DNA of 64,000 nucleotides from Cytophagales bacterium. GTDB taxonomy: Bacteria > Pseudomonadota > Gammaproteobacteria > Burkholderiales > Burkholderiaceae_C. The position numbers were made by a program, and so were the translations under genes. Positions within the stretch are counted from its first letter, which is position 1, and each line of letters starts with the position of its first letter. The stretch lies in NCBI GenBank assembly GCA_030054145.1, contig JASGCK010000003.1:233127-297126 (forward strand), read 5' to 3'. The notes under the pieces were generated by a model. The model was not told the origin of the DNA, searched no databases, and worked only from the letters and a program-made list of their open reading frames with translations. Shown piece by piece: positions 10,139-18,977 of the stretch.

Positions 10139-11383
10139 TCAAGAGCGGTAGTCCGCATTGATGGTCACATACTCGTGCGACAAATCGCAAGTCCACACGG
10201 TATCCGAGACCGCGCCACGTCCAAGATTCACGCGCACGGTAATCTCTGACTGCTTCATCACGCGCTGACCGTCCGCCTCCTTGTAGTCAGGATTGCGCCC
10301 GCCGTTTTTGGCGACCAGCACAGCGTCTAAATACAAATCGATTTTGCTTTGATCAAGGTCGGTGATTCCCGCATAGCCCACCGCTGCCAAGATGCGCCCG
10401 AGGTTGGGGTCGCTGGCAAAGAAAGCAGTTTTAACGAGCGGTGAGTGCGCAATTGCGTAGGCGACTTTGACGCATTCATCCGTCGTGCGTCCGCCCTCAA
10501 CGGTGACGGTGATGAACTTGGTTGCGCCTTCGCCGTCGCGCACGATGCTATGCGCCAGATACTGTGCAACTTCTAAGAGCGCTGCCTTGAAAGCCACGGC
10601 TGACGTGGTCTCTAGGCTTGTGATGCGCGGCATTTTGCTGGCGCAGCTTGCCATCACGATAAACGAATCGTTGGTTGATGTGTCGCCGTCCACGCTGATG
10701 CGATTGAAGGATGCATCGGCAATGTCTGAGGTCATGGCTTGCAACACCTCGGCGTCAATGTTGGCATCGGTGGCAATGTAGCCCAGCATCGTGGCCATGT
10801 TCGGGCGAATCATGCCCGCGCCTTTGCTAATGCCCGTGATCGTGACGACGTGTCCATCAATCGTGACTTGAATGCTTTTAGCTTTGGCTTGCGTATCGGT
10901 GGTCATGATGGCGTGCGCGGCGCGGTACCAATTGCTGGCGCCTTCGCTGGACTGTGCGTTGGCAATCGCGGCGGGCATTCCCGCTGTGATGCGATCAACG
11001 GGAAGCGACTCCATAATGACACCCGTCGAGAACGGCAATATTTGCGCGGCTTGCAAGCCCAGATGCTCGGCAAGCCTTGCGCAGCAAGCTCTCGCGTCAG
11101 CCATGCCTTTTTCACCCGTTCCTGCGTTGGCGTTGCCTGTGTTGATGACGAGTGCGCGAACCCCACTTCTGTGATGAGCCAAAACCTCTTGGCAAATTTG
11201 CACCGGCGCGGCGCAAAAACGGTTTTGCGTCAATACACCTGCGACGGATGCGCCCTCGGGTAACAACATCACCGCAAGGTCGTCGCGGTTCGCTTTGCGC
11301 ACGCCCGCTTGCGCAATACCCACGCGAATGCCCGCAACAGGATGGAGCTTGTCGGCTTGAATGAGGGGAAGGTTAACTGCCAT
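10139..11383 (-). CDS. argJ: Bifunctional ornithine acetyltransferase / N-acetylglutamate synthase
   Basis: A 414-residue ArgJ of the arginine pathway. It transfers acetyl from N-acetylornithine to glutamate, recycling N-acetylglutamate, and in bifunctional forms also uses acetyl-CoA. The self-cleavage site is in [15 protein letters not shown], with the nucleophilic threonine near residue 197 (alpha and beta chains on either side). VINTGNANA and [12 protein letters not shown] are further family segments. An argA-type synthase is also present 8 kb away. The gene is divergent from the thermonuclease-like gene, with starts about 25 bases apart. Confidence 0.95.
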   Translation of the reverse strand: MAVNLPLIQADKLHPVAGIRVGIAQAGVRKANRDDLAVMLLPEGASVAGVLTQNRFCAAPVQICQEVLAHHRSGVRALVINTGNANAGTGEKGMADARACCARLAEHLGLQAAQILPFSTGVIMESLPVDRITAGMPAAIANAQSSEGASNWYRAAHAIMTTDTQAKAKSIQVTIDGHVVTITGISKGAGMIRPNMATMLGYIATDANIDAEVLQAMTSDIADASFNRISVDGDTSTNDSFIVMASCASKMPRITSLETTSAVAFKAALLEVAQYLAHSIVRDGEGATKFITVTVEGGRTTDECVKVAYAIAHSPLVKTAFFASDPNLGRILAAVGYAGITDLDQSKIDLYLDAVLVAKNGGRNPDYKEADGQRVMKQSEITVRVNLGRGAVSDTVWTCDLSHEYVTINADYRS

Positions 11384-11407
11384 GAGAGAGTGCCTCTATA
11401 CAATGAA

Positions 11408-11932
11408 ATGATGATCAAAAAACAGTTGCTGATTATCGCCGCGCTCTGTTCGATGCATACCGCTGCGGATGCTTGGTCGCAGCGCATCAGCAAGCGAGCG
11501 CCTGCGCCGGCTTTTGCTGCGGTCGTCACGCACGTTACCGATGGCGATACGATTTGGGTATCGAAGGGCAATGGCGAACCAGCGTTTGACATTCGGATTC
11601 AAGGTATCGATGCGCCCGAGCGGTGCCAAGCGTATGGACTAGCAGCGGCAGGTGCGCTCCTGCAACATTTGCAACACCAAAGTGTCCGCGTCACAAGACG
11701 AGCACGCGACAAGTACGGACGCATGGTTGCCTCCGTCTATTTGGGTGGTGAAGATGTCGGTGCTTGGCTGGTTGCAAACGGCTATGCGTGGTCGTATCAC
11801 AATCGGCGATCGCTTGGCAGTTATGGGCGGCAAGAGCTGTCTGCAAGGCAAGCCAGACGAGGCCTGTGGGCAAGCCGCTCGCCCATAGAGCCTCAACTAT
11901 TTCGCAAAAAAAACAAGTGTCATCACGCCTAG
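11408..11932 (+). CDS. Exported thermonuclease (SNase)-like nuclease
   Basis: A 174-residue staphylococcal-nuclease-fold protein. An N-terminal hydrophobic signal (IKKQLLIIAALCSMHTAADA) predicts export. The SNase core shows DGDT (metal aspartate), IQGIDAPERC (arginine/glutamate region) and DKYGRMVASVYL (second active-site arginine), so catalytic residues appear present. The start is ATG 11408 or 11411; an upstream in-frame extension to 11309 would run through argJ and destroy the signal peptide, so I reject it. Its end overlaps the convergent MoeB-like gene by 4 bases. Confidence 0.85.
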   Translation: MMIKKQLLIIAALCSMHTAADAWSQRISKRAPAPAFAAVVTHVTDGDTIWVSKGNGEPAFDIRIQGIDAPERCQAYGLAAAGALLQHLQHQSVRVTRRARDKYGRMVASVYLGGEDVGAWLVANGYAWSYHNRRSLGSYGRQELSARQARRGLWASRSPIEPQLFRKKNKCHHA

Positions 11933-12705
11933 CTTTGGCTGCGCAGTGAGGGCTGGCGTGATCCACAAACAGCGCAGCGCTCATTTTTTATGAGTTGAAT
12001 CTCGTCAAACGCCATACGCTTGCCATCAATCATCACAAGCTTGCCGATGAGTTGACTGCCTATTCCTGCAAGAATTTTGAGCGCTTCTACAGCCTGCATC
12101 GTGCCAACCATGCCGACCAATGGACCTAGTACGCCCAGTGTGCTGCACGCGGTTTCTTCAAAATGCTGCTCGGGTGGAAAGACGCAGGCGTAGCAGGGTG
12201 CCTGCGGATGCACGGCGGCATGATAAACACTGAGTTGTCCGTCTAAGCGAATCGCCGATCCGCTGACAAGCGGTTTGTTGTGCGTCACGCATGCGGCATT
12301 GATGGCGTGGCGAGTCGCGAAGTTATCGGTGCAATCCAGCACCACCTGACAGTTCGCAACAAGTCCATCCAGCAAGGCTTGTGAGGCTTTTTGTTGAATC
12401 GCATCAATGAGAATATCGGGGTTAATCGCAAGCATCGCCGCTTGTGCGGATGCCACTTTTGATGCACCTGCGCGAGGTGTGGTGTGGGCAATTTGCCGCT
12501 GTAAATTAGTCAGATCAACCGTATCGTCATCGACCAGCGTGATGCGTCCAACGCCTGCCGCTGCCAAGTACAGCGCGGCTGGCGAACCCAGCCCGCCCAG
12601 GCCAATGATGAGTGCGTGCGCAGCGTTGATGCGCTCTTGACCCTCAATGCCAATCTCACCCAGCAAAATGTGGCGCGAGTAGCGAAGCAGTTGGTCGTCG
12701 GTCAT
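11929..12705 (-). CDS. moeB: MoeB/ThiF/HesA family adenylyltransferase
   Basis: A 258-residue E1-like enzyme that adenylates the C-terminus of a ubiquitin-like sulfur carrier (MoaD or ThiS). It shows RYSRHILLGEIG at the N-terminus, the nucleotide loop GLGGLGSPAALYLAAAG (about residues 35-51), DCTDNF, and zinc-binding cysteine pairs CYAC and CAVC. A molybdoenzyme and XdhC in the same window make a molybdopterin role plausible, but ThiF-like use in thiamine synthesis is equally possible. It follows ctpA on the minus strand across a palindromic repeat. Confidence 0.87.
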   Translation of the reverse strand: MTDDQLLRYSRHILLGEIGIEGQERINAAHALIIGLGGLGSPAALYLAAAGVGRITLVDDDTVDLTNLQRQIAHTTPRAGASKVASAQAAMLAINPDILIDAIQQKASQALLDGLVANCQVVLDCTDNFATRHAINAACVTHNKPLVSGSAIRLDGQLSVYHAAVHPQAPCYACVFPPEQHFEETACSTLGVLGPLVGMVGTMQAVEALKILAGIGSQLIGKLVMIDGKRMAFDEIQLIKNERCAVCGSRQPSLRSQS

Positions 12706-12713
12706 AAAAAATG

Positions 12714-12779
12714 CCGTCCGCTCTGAGCTTGTCCAAGGTTTGGTTGCCCAAGGCCCTGGCAGGCTCAGCCCGAGAACGG
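12714..12779. repeat. Degenerate inverted pair of the CTTCGACAGGCTCAG repeat family
   Basis: A left arm reading CCGTCCGCTCTGAGCTTGTC and a right arm CTGGCAGGCTCAGCCCGAGA are approximate inverted copies. Each arm matches the element seen cleanly at 63436-63484. The copy lies between ctpA and the MoeB-like gene and has decayed by several substitutions. Confidence 0.75.
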
Positions 12780-12782
12780 TCG

Positions 12783-14237
12783 TTATGGCTCTTTTTTCTC
12801 TTCCTTGCGCTCAACCTGAATTTTGCTGGTCATCACAGGTTTGCCTTGCAATTGATTCAGGGCTTGGCGAAGCTGGAAGTCGCGCTCCGAGCCAAACTCT
12901 GGAATCAAACGATCCTTTGGATCTTTCTTCGCTTCTTCTTCTAAGCGTTTACGCGCCTCTTCCTTCGCTGCTTCTAACGCTTTGGTTTTGGCGGCACGTG
13001 CTTCAGCGGATTCTTCGCCTTGCGGGTTTTTGAGGTGCTTGTCGTAGTCGGCCTCTTTGGAGCGCAGCACCGCAAACGGACTGCCGCCTTCGGTATCGTC
13101 CACCAGCACGTCGGGCAAGATGCCAATCGATTGAATGGAGCGCCCGTTTGGCGTGTAGTAACGCGCAATCGTGAGTTTGAGCGCCGCGTTGTCACCCAGC
13201 GGACGAATGTTTTGCACAGAGCCTTTGCCAAAAGTTTGGCTGCCCATAATCACCGCGCGTTTGTGGTCTTGCAAAGCACCCGAGACGATCTCGCTAGCGG
13301 AGGCCGAGCCTTCGTTCACTAAGACAACGAGCGGTACTTTTTTAATCGCTGCGGGCAATTCTGCTAATGGGTCGGATGCCACCGATGAGCGATAAAAATC
13401 GGGCGCGGCTTTGTAGACGTACTGACTCTCTTTGAGCTGTCCGTTGGTGGACACGACAGGCACATTGGGCGGCAAGAAGGCCGCAGAAATTGCCACAGCG
13501 CCATCGAGCAAACCACCTGGGTCATTACGCAAATCAAGCACCAAGCCTTTGATGTTTGGATTTTGTTTGTAGAGCGCGGTTGCTTGGCGGACGAAGTCAT
13601 TCACCGTTTGATCTTGAAACTGTGCAATGCGAATCCAGCCGTAATCCTGATCGACTAATTTGGATTTAACCGATTGCGTTTTGATCTCATCGCGAATGAT
13701 GGTGATTGGGAAGTTCTTATCTTCGGCGCGGCGGAAAATCGTCAGCACCACTTTGGTTTTGGGCTCGCCGCGCATACGCTTGACGGCCTCGCTCATGGGG
13801 TTGCCTTTGGTGTTCCAGTCGTCCACCTTGGTAATTAAATCACCTGCTTTGATGCCTGCGCGGTAAGCGGGCGAGCCTTCAATCGGCGAGACCACTTTGA
13901 CATAGCCGTCTTCAGTGCTGATTTCAATGCCAACGCCAACAAATTTGCCGCTGGTTCCTTCTTGAAATTCTTTGAGCGATTTTTTATCTAAGTATTGCGA
14001 ATGAGGATCTAACCCCGTCACCATGCCTGCAATCGCATCAGTAATGAGTTTTTTTTCGTCCGTCGCCTCCACGTAATCGCTTTTAATCATGCCAAAAACG
14101 GCCGCGAACTGCTGCATTTCATCCAGCGGCAACGGCGCTAAAGAGCCACGCGCGACGGCTTGTAATTGCGTGCTGATCAGCGCCCCGACAAGAGCACCGA
14201 TGGACAACCAACTGAGGATTTTTAATTTGGAACTCAT
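12783..14237 (-). CDS. ctpA: Carboxy-terminal processing protease (S41, CtpA/Prc-like)
   Basis: A 484-residue periplasmic serine protease that trims the C-termini of envelope proteins. An N-terminal membrane/signal segment (ILSWLSIGALVGALIST) is followed by a PDZ domain (about residues 88-170, GVGIEI, AGIKAGDLI) and the S41 core. The catalytic serine is in NEGSASASEIVSGAL (about residue 309) and the general-base lysine in FGKGSVQ (about 335). The charged C-terminal tail is rich in lysine and glutamate. It reads toward the MoeB-like gene. Members degrade peptidoglycan hydrolases or lipoproteins in other species; the substrate here is unknown. Confidence 0.93.
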   Translation of the reverse strand: MSSKLKILSWLSIGALVGALISTQLQAVARGSLAPLPLDEMQQFAAVFGMIKSDYVEATDEKKLITDAIAGMVTGLDPHSQYLDKKSLKEFQEGTSGKFVGVGIEISTEDGYVKVVSPIEGSPAYRAGIKAGDLITKVDDWNTKGNPMSEAVKRMRGEPKTKVVLTIFRRAEDKNFPITIIRDEIKTQSVKSKLVDQDYGWIRIAQFQDQTVNDFVRQATALYKQNPNIKGLVLDLRNDPGGLLDGAVAISAAFLPPNVPVVSTNGQLKESQYVYKAAPDFYRSSVASDPLAELPAAIKKVPLVVLVNEGSASASEIVSGALQDHKRAVIMGSQTFGKGSVQNIRPLGDNAALKLTIARYYTPNGRSIQSIGILPDVLVDDTEGGSPFAVLRSKEADYDKHLKNPQGEESAEARAAKTKALEAAKEEARKRLEEEAKKDPKDRLIPEFGSERDFQLRQALNQLQGKPVMTSKIQVERKEEKKEP

Positions 14238-14286
14238 AATAGATTCTTAAATGACTCGAAAGCCTTGGCAGATGTGACCCTTCGTG

Positions 14287-17200
14287 CTAGGCGCACAGTA
14301 TAGACCATGCTTTATCCAGCCTTTTGCTGCTCACGGGCTGCGGTGTGCGCAGCTCTTGCGCAAAAAAGCTCACGCGCAGCTCCTCCAGCAGCCACCGATA
14401 TTCCTCCAAACGCGCGTCCATTTGCCCCTTTTGTTCGATAACACGGCGCACGTAGCGTTGCTCCAGCGGACGCAGCTCAGCAAGCTTGGCAGCATCGCGC
14501 GCAGGATCGGCGCGCCACTTGTCTAACCGCATCACGATCGCTTTGAGGTAGCGCGGCAGATGCTGTAGCTGCGCGTAGGGCGTTTGCATTACAAAGCCTT
14601 TATTCATCAGCTTTTGCAGCTGTTGCTGTATATCGGCCACGGGTTCGGTTGCGGCTTTGTTGTCTTTGATTTTGCGCAGCGCGGCAGCGTATTCCAGCAG
14701 CACGCGACCGACCATGCGCGAGACTTCGCCCGCAATCAAGGTGAGACGACCACGGCCTTCTTCTACGCGGCGCTTAAATGCCTGTTCGTCGCTAGGAAGC
14801 GGGTCAATCAAAAAGGCGCGATCAAGTGCTAAATTGATCAGGTGAGTCTTCAATTCGTCCGCCGTACCCAGTGGCATATAGAGCGCCGTCATGGTCAAAA
14901 AATCAGGCAGATTTTTTTCTAAATATTTGATCGCATCCTTCATTTGCAAAGCGACCAAGCGCCGCAAACCCTCGCGGTGCTTGGCTTGCGCCACGTCGGG
15001 TTCATCGAAGACTTCGATCGTGACGGCATCGCCTGCATCAATCAAGGCGGGGAAGCCAATCAAACTTTGCTTGCCATTTTGAATCTCCATCAGCTCGGGG
15101 AGTTCGCCAAAAGACCATGTGGTGTGGCGTTGGGTGGCTGCATTGGCGTTTTGGGTGCTGGCCGCTGAATGCGGGGGCGTCACCAATTCCGCTACCGTGT
15201 CACTTCGTCCAAGTCCTTTTAGTCCCGCCAACGCCTGAAACGCGCCGCGTGCTTGGCTTCCCAGCTCGGCTTTGAGTGCCACCAAATTGCGTCCTGTACC
15301 GAGCTGCCTGCCGTGTTCATCGACCACGCGAAAGTTCATGAAGTGATGCGGCAAAAGCATATCTAGCTTGAAGTCGTTGCGCTTGATATCCAAACTGGTC
15401 TCGTCCCGCACGCGCTTGAGTAGCACCTCCGTGAGACTGCCGCTTGCCCAGTTCATAGGCTCGCAAAGCACGCCAGCTAAGCGCTCGCTTGATGCAGGCA
15501 GGGGCACAAAGCGCGAACGCGGACGCTGCGGCAGACTTTTTAGCAGTGCCCCAATTTTGTCTTTGAGCATTCCAGGAACTAACCATTCGCAGCGATCTTC
15601 GCTGACTTGATTCAGCGCAAAAATCGGAATCTCAACCGTCAAACCGTCGGCGGCGTGGCTGGGGTCATGCAAATACGTCGCTTTGCAATCCACGCCGCCA
15701 AGGCGAATGATTTTTGGAAACTGATCGGTGGTAATGCCCGCTGCTTCGTGCCGCATCAACTCTTCGCGCGATAAAAGCAGCAGCTTGGGATTGGTTTTGA
15801 CGGTCTGTTTAAACCAGCGTTCAAACGTGTGACCGCTGCATACATCTTGCGGGATGTGCTGATCGTAAAACGCAAAAATCAACTCGTCATCCACCAGCAC
15901 ATCTTGCCGGCGTGACTTGTGCTCCAGATCTTCCACCTTCGCAATCATGTTGATATTGGCTTGCAAAAATGGCAGCGGTGTTGCCCAGTTGCCTGCGACC
16001 AAAGCCTCGCGGATAAACACCTCTCGCGCACCCGATGGATCAATCTTGGAAAAATCCACGCGGCGGTTGTGGTAGACGACCAGGCCATAGAGCGTGGCTC
16101 GCTCCAGCGCCATGACTTGTCCCGCCTTTTTTTCCCAGTGCGGATCAAGCAGTTGTCGTCTAAGCAAATGATGAGCGACTTTTTCAATCCACTGCGGGTC
16201 GATATTGGCGATGCCACGGCCAAAAAGCCGCGTGGTCTCCACCAGCTCCGAGCACATGATCCAGCGCCCAGGTTTCTTGGATAAATTGCGACCAGGATGC
16301 GGATAAAACTTGATGCCGCGTGCGCCGAGATACCAATCTTCTTCGTCCGATTTGCAACCAATATTGCCCAGCAATCCTGCCATAAGACTCATGTGCAGAG
16401 CCTCAAAGGTAGCAGGCTGGAAATTGGGGGCAGCCCCCGAATGTTGCAAAGCAATAATTGGGGACTGTCCCCAATTTCCAGCCCGAGCGCCCAGATGCTC
16501 TTTGACCGCTAATTGCAATTGCGAGTAGAGATCGCGCCACTCGCGCACACGCCTTGCTGAAATGAAATTGGCTTTAAGTGCCGAGTCAATCTGGCGGCGC
16601 GACCCCGTTTGCTCCTCAAGCCATTTCCACAATTTGAGATAGCCAACAAACTCACTTTTTTCGTCATCAAATTTGACGTGCGCTTGGTCGGCCTGCGTTT
16701 GTTTGTCCATCGGCCGATCACGCACGTCTTGCACGGAAATCGCGCTGGCAATCACCAGCACTTCATCCAAAGCCCCGCGCTCTTTGGCTTCCAAGAGCAT
16801 CCGCCCGAGACGCGGATCAAGTGGCAGCTTGGCGAGCTGCATTCCCAGTGGCGTGATAGCGTTGCTCTCATCCACCGCACCCAGCTCGCTCAGAAGTTGG
16901 TAGCCGTCCGCAATCGCCCGTCCGCTGGGCGCTTCTAAAAACGGAAAATCCTCCACCCCTCTTTGGTCATCCGCAAGATGTAGCGCCTTCATCCGCAGAA
17001 TCACCCCCGCCAGCGAGGAGCGCAAAATTTCGGGATCGGTAAAGGGCGCACGTCCTGCAAAATCTTGTTCGCTGTACAGACGAATACAGATGCCGTTTGC
17101 CACGCGGCCACAGCGCCCCGCGCGTTGGTTCGCCGCTGCTTGGCTAATCGGCTCAACCAGCAACTGCTCGACTTTATGACGATAGCTGTAACGCTTGACC

Positions 17201-18195
17201 CGCGCTGTGCCCGTGTCGATCACATAACGAATCCCAGGTACGGTGAGCGAGGTCTCTGCGACATTGGTTGCGAGGACGACACGGCGCGTGGAATGAGGCG
17301 AAAAAATCTTGTCTTGCTCGGCAGGCGTGAGCCGCGCAAACAGCGGCAGTACTTCGGCAGAGCGCAGCACGGGCGAATGCGCAAGGTGCTTGCGCAGGTG
17401 GTCGGCCGCCTCGCGGATTTCGCGCTCGCCCGGCAAAAAGATGAGTACATCGCCCTGATCACTTGGGTTTCGCCAAAGCTCATCTAGCGCATCCGCCATT
17501 GCGTCGTTCACATCAAAATCGCGCGACTCTTCAAACGGGCGATAGCGCTGCTCCACAGGAAAGATGCGCCCCGATACCGTCATCACAGGAGCCGGGCCGT
17601 GGATGCTGGCGAAGTGCTTGGCAAAGCGCTCCGCGTCAATCGTGGCGGAGGTCACGATGACCGTGAGATCAGGGCGGCGCGGCAAGAGCTGACGCAAATA
17701 GCCGAGCAAAAAATCAATGTTCAAACTGCGCTCATGGGCCTCGTCAATGATGATGCAGTCGTAAGCCAAGAGGTCGGGATCGGTCTGCGTCTCCGCCAGC
17801 AAAATGCCGTCCGTCATCAACTTGATTTGCGTGTTTTTGGAGAGCTTGTCGGCAAAGCGAACCTTAAACCCCACCACCTCGCCCAGCGGCGTGTGCAGCT
17901 CGTCCGCAATGCGTTTGGCAACCGACGAGGCGGCAATGCGGCGCGGTTGCGTGTGCGCAATGATTTTGGGGCGTTGGCTTGAAGCCCTTGCTGGGCGTGG
18001 CTTCCCGCTGTGCTCTTTGGCTTCTCGCGCGGCTTTCGCTTGCTTGAGTCCGAGCACAATTTTGGGCAATTGGGTCGTTTTACCCGAGCCCGTTTCGCCG
18101 CACAGAATCAGCACTTGCGAGGCGCGGAGCGCGTCCTCAATCTCAGCGCGGCGTTCGCTAACGGGTAGGTTTTCGGGGAAGGTGATGTGGAGCAT
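14287..18195 (-). CDS. hrpA: ATP-dependent RNA helicase HrpA, with in-frame repeat insertion
   Basis: A 1302-residue DEAH-box helicase. Motif I is GETGSGKTTQ (about residues 34-43), motif II DEAHERS (about 151-157), motif III SATID, and motif VI QRAGRCGR, followed by HA2/OB-fold domains and the long HrpA-specific C-terminal region. E. coli HrpA rescues stalled ribosomes by acting on mRNA. About residues 571-594 (GNWGQSPI to GAAPNFQ) are encoded by a palindromic repeat at 16415-16483 and look like an insertion, absent from E. coli HrpA as I remember it; the frame is kept. Starts are divergent from vapB over 66 bases. Confidence 0.95.
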   Translation of the reverse strand: MLHITFPENLPVSERRAEIEDALRASQVLILCGETGSGKTTQLPKIVLGLKQAKAAREAKEHSGKPRPARASSQRPKIIAHTQPRRIAASSVAKRIADELHTPLGEVVGFKVRFADKLSKNTQIKLMTDGILLAETQTDPDLLAYDCIIIDEAHERSLNIDFLLGYLRQLLPRRPDLTVIVTSATIDAERFAKHFASIHGPAPVMTVSGRIFPVEQRYRPFEESRDFDVNDAMADALDELWRNPSDQGDVLIFLPGEREIREAADHLRKHLAHSPVLRSAEVLPLFARLTPAEQDKIFSPHSTRRVVLATNVAETSLTVPGIRYVIDTGTARVKRYSYRHKVEQLLVEPISQAAANQRAGRCGRVANGICIRLYSEQDFAGRAPFTDPEILRSSLAGVILRMKALHLADDQRGVEDFPFLEAPSGRAIADGYQLLSELGAVDESNAITPLGMQLAKLPLDPRLGRMLLEAKERGALDEVLVIASAISVQDVRDRPMDKQTQADQAHVKFDDEKSEFVGYLKLWKWLEEQTGSRRQIDSALKANFISARRVREWRDLYSQLQLAVKEHLGARAGNWGQSPIIALQHSGAAPNFQPATFEALHMSLMAGLLGNIGCKSDEEDWYLGARGIKFYPHPGRNLSKKPGRWIMCSELVETTRLFGRGIANIDPQWIEKVAHHLLRRQLLDPHWEKKAGQVMALERATLYGLVVYHNRRVDFSKIDPSGAREVFIREALVAGNWATPLPFLQANINMIAKVEDLEHKSRRQDVLVDDELIFAFYDQHIPQDVCSGHTFERWFKQTVKTNPKLLLLSREELMRHEAAGITTDQFPKIIRLGGVDCKATYLHDPSHAADGLTVEIPIFALNQVSEDRCEWLVPGMLKDKIGALLKSLPQRPRSRFVPLPASSERLAGVLCEPMNWASGSLTEVLLKRVRDETSLDIKRNDFKLDMLLPHHFMNFRVVDEHGRQLGTGRNLVALKAELGSQARGAFQALAGLKGLGRSDTVAELVTPPHSAASTQNANAATQRHTTWSFGELPELMEIQNGKQSLIGFPALIDAGDAVTIEVFDEPDVAQAKHREGLRRLVALQMKDAIKYLEKNLPDFLTMTALYMPLGTADELKTHLINLALDRAFLIDPLPSDEQAFKRRVEEGRGRLTLIAGEVSRMVGRVLLEYAAALRKIKDNKAATEPVADIQQQLQKLMNKGFVMQTPYAQLQHLPRYLKAIVMRLDKWRADPARDAAKLAELRPLEQRYVRRVIEQKGQMDARLEEYRWLLEELRVSFFAQELRTPQPVSSKRLDKAWSILCA
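16415..16483. repeat. Palindromic repeat inserted in frame in hrpA
   Basis: Perfect 15-bp inverted arms GGCTGGAAATTGGGG (16415-16429) and CCCCAATTTCCAGCC (16469-16483) enclose two nested palindromes, GGGGGCAGCCCCC and AATTGGGGAC-T-GTCCCCAATT. The 69-bp element equals 23 codons, so hrpA stays open. The shape resembles REP-like palindromes mobilised by IS200-type tyrosine transposases. Confidence 0.85.
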
Positions 18196-18210
18196 GCAAG
18201 GATTTTATTT

Positions 18211-18232
18211 GCACGTGTTCTCGTGCTACACT
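18211..18232 (+). promoter_or_regulatory. Candidate vapBC promoter and operator
   Basis: The palindrome GCACG-N6-CGTGC (18211-18226) touches a possible -10 box TACACT (18227-18232), 30 bases before vapB. This geometry suits autorepression by a VapB-VapC complex. No clear -35 box. Confidence 0.4.
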
Positions 18233-18261
18233 GGTTTTATTGTCATTTTTGAAGGTCAGCC

Positions 18262-18549
18262 ATGTACAACTTAACCCTCGCATTAGACCCTGTGATTGTC
18301 CGCGAAGCGCGGATTCGTGCGATTGGCGAAGGCACATCGGTCAGCGCGATGGTGCGCGAGTTTTTGCAGCACTATGTAACACTTGGCTCTGCGGCGCTCG
18401 TGTCTCCCGCAAAGGCTTCAGCGACGCAGGCGATACAGCAAACGGTCATGGAGCGATTTATTGAGCGAGCTAAAACGAACCCCTACAACAGCGGCGATGT
18501 GGGGTGGAATCGCGAAACTCTTTATGACCGAAAGATAGCAGGCAGATGA
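18262..18549 (+). CDS. vapB: VapB-type antitoxin (ribbon-helix-helix-like)
   Basis: A 95-residue small protein directly before a PIN-domain toxin. The first 40 residues (MYNLTLALDPVIVREARIRA then GTSVSAMVREFLQHY) have the strand-helix-helix pattern of a ribbon-helix-helix DNA-binding domain. The C-terminal half, ending in VMERFIERAKTNP and basic residues, would neutralise the toxin. It overlaps vapC by 4 bases (ATGA). Assignment rests on fold pattern and context, so the antitoxin subfamily is uncertain. Confidence 0.8.
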   Translation: MYNLTLALDPVIVREARIRAIGEGTSVSAMVREFLQHYVTLGSAALVSPAKASATQAIQQTVMERFIERAKTNPYNSGDVGWNRETLYDRKIAGR

Positions 18550-18977
18550 TTGCCTTTGTTGATACCAACATTTGGGTTTATGCAGCAGACGAACGTGAGC
18601 CCGAAAAGCAGGCGATTGCGCAGTCGTATCTCTCCAATTTAGAACGTCATCACACAATTGTGCTCAGTACGCAGGTCATGCAAGAGTTTTTTAATGTGAC
18701 AACCCGCAGTGGCAAAGAATTGCTATCGCACGATGTGGCTTTTGGGTATCTTGCCGATATGTCAAACTTTTCGGTGATGGAGTCCAGTGCGCAAAGCGTG
18801 ATGAATGCGACGGCACTTATGCGTGAGCACAAGCTCTCGTGGTGGGATGCGCTGATTGTGGAAGCTGCGATTCGCGCTAAGGCGGATAGGCTGGCAAGCG
18901 AAGACGGGCAGGCGGGTAGGAAGTTTGGAAAACTAATCGTAGAAAATCCGTTTATTGTCAAAAAATCAAAACCATGA
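18546..18977 (+). CDS. vapC: PIN-domain ribonuclease toxin (VapC family)
   Basis: A 143-residue PIN-domain nuclease. The acidic metal site is complete: D6 in FVDTNIW, E47 in MQEFFN, D101 in WWDALIVEAA and D120 in SEDGQ. VapC toxins cleave tRNA or rRNA. The ATG overlaps vapB by 4 bases, and the stop overlaps the argA start by 4 bases (18974-18977), so argA translation is coupled to the toxin. No frameshift or missing residue is seen, so the toxin should be active. Confidence 0.9.
   Translation: MIAFVDTNIWVYAADEREPEKQAIAQSYLSNLERHHTIVLSTQVMQEFFNVTTRSGKELLSHDVAFGYLADMSNFSVMESSAQSVMNATALMREHKLSWWDALIVEAAIRAKADRLASEDGQAGRKFGKLIVENPFIVKKSKP

Noticed and set aside
11309-11407. N-terminal extension of the thermonuclease-like protein
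   Set aside because: It would lie within argJ and put 33 residues before an evident signal peptide.
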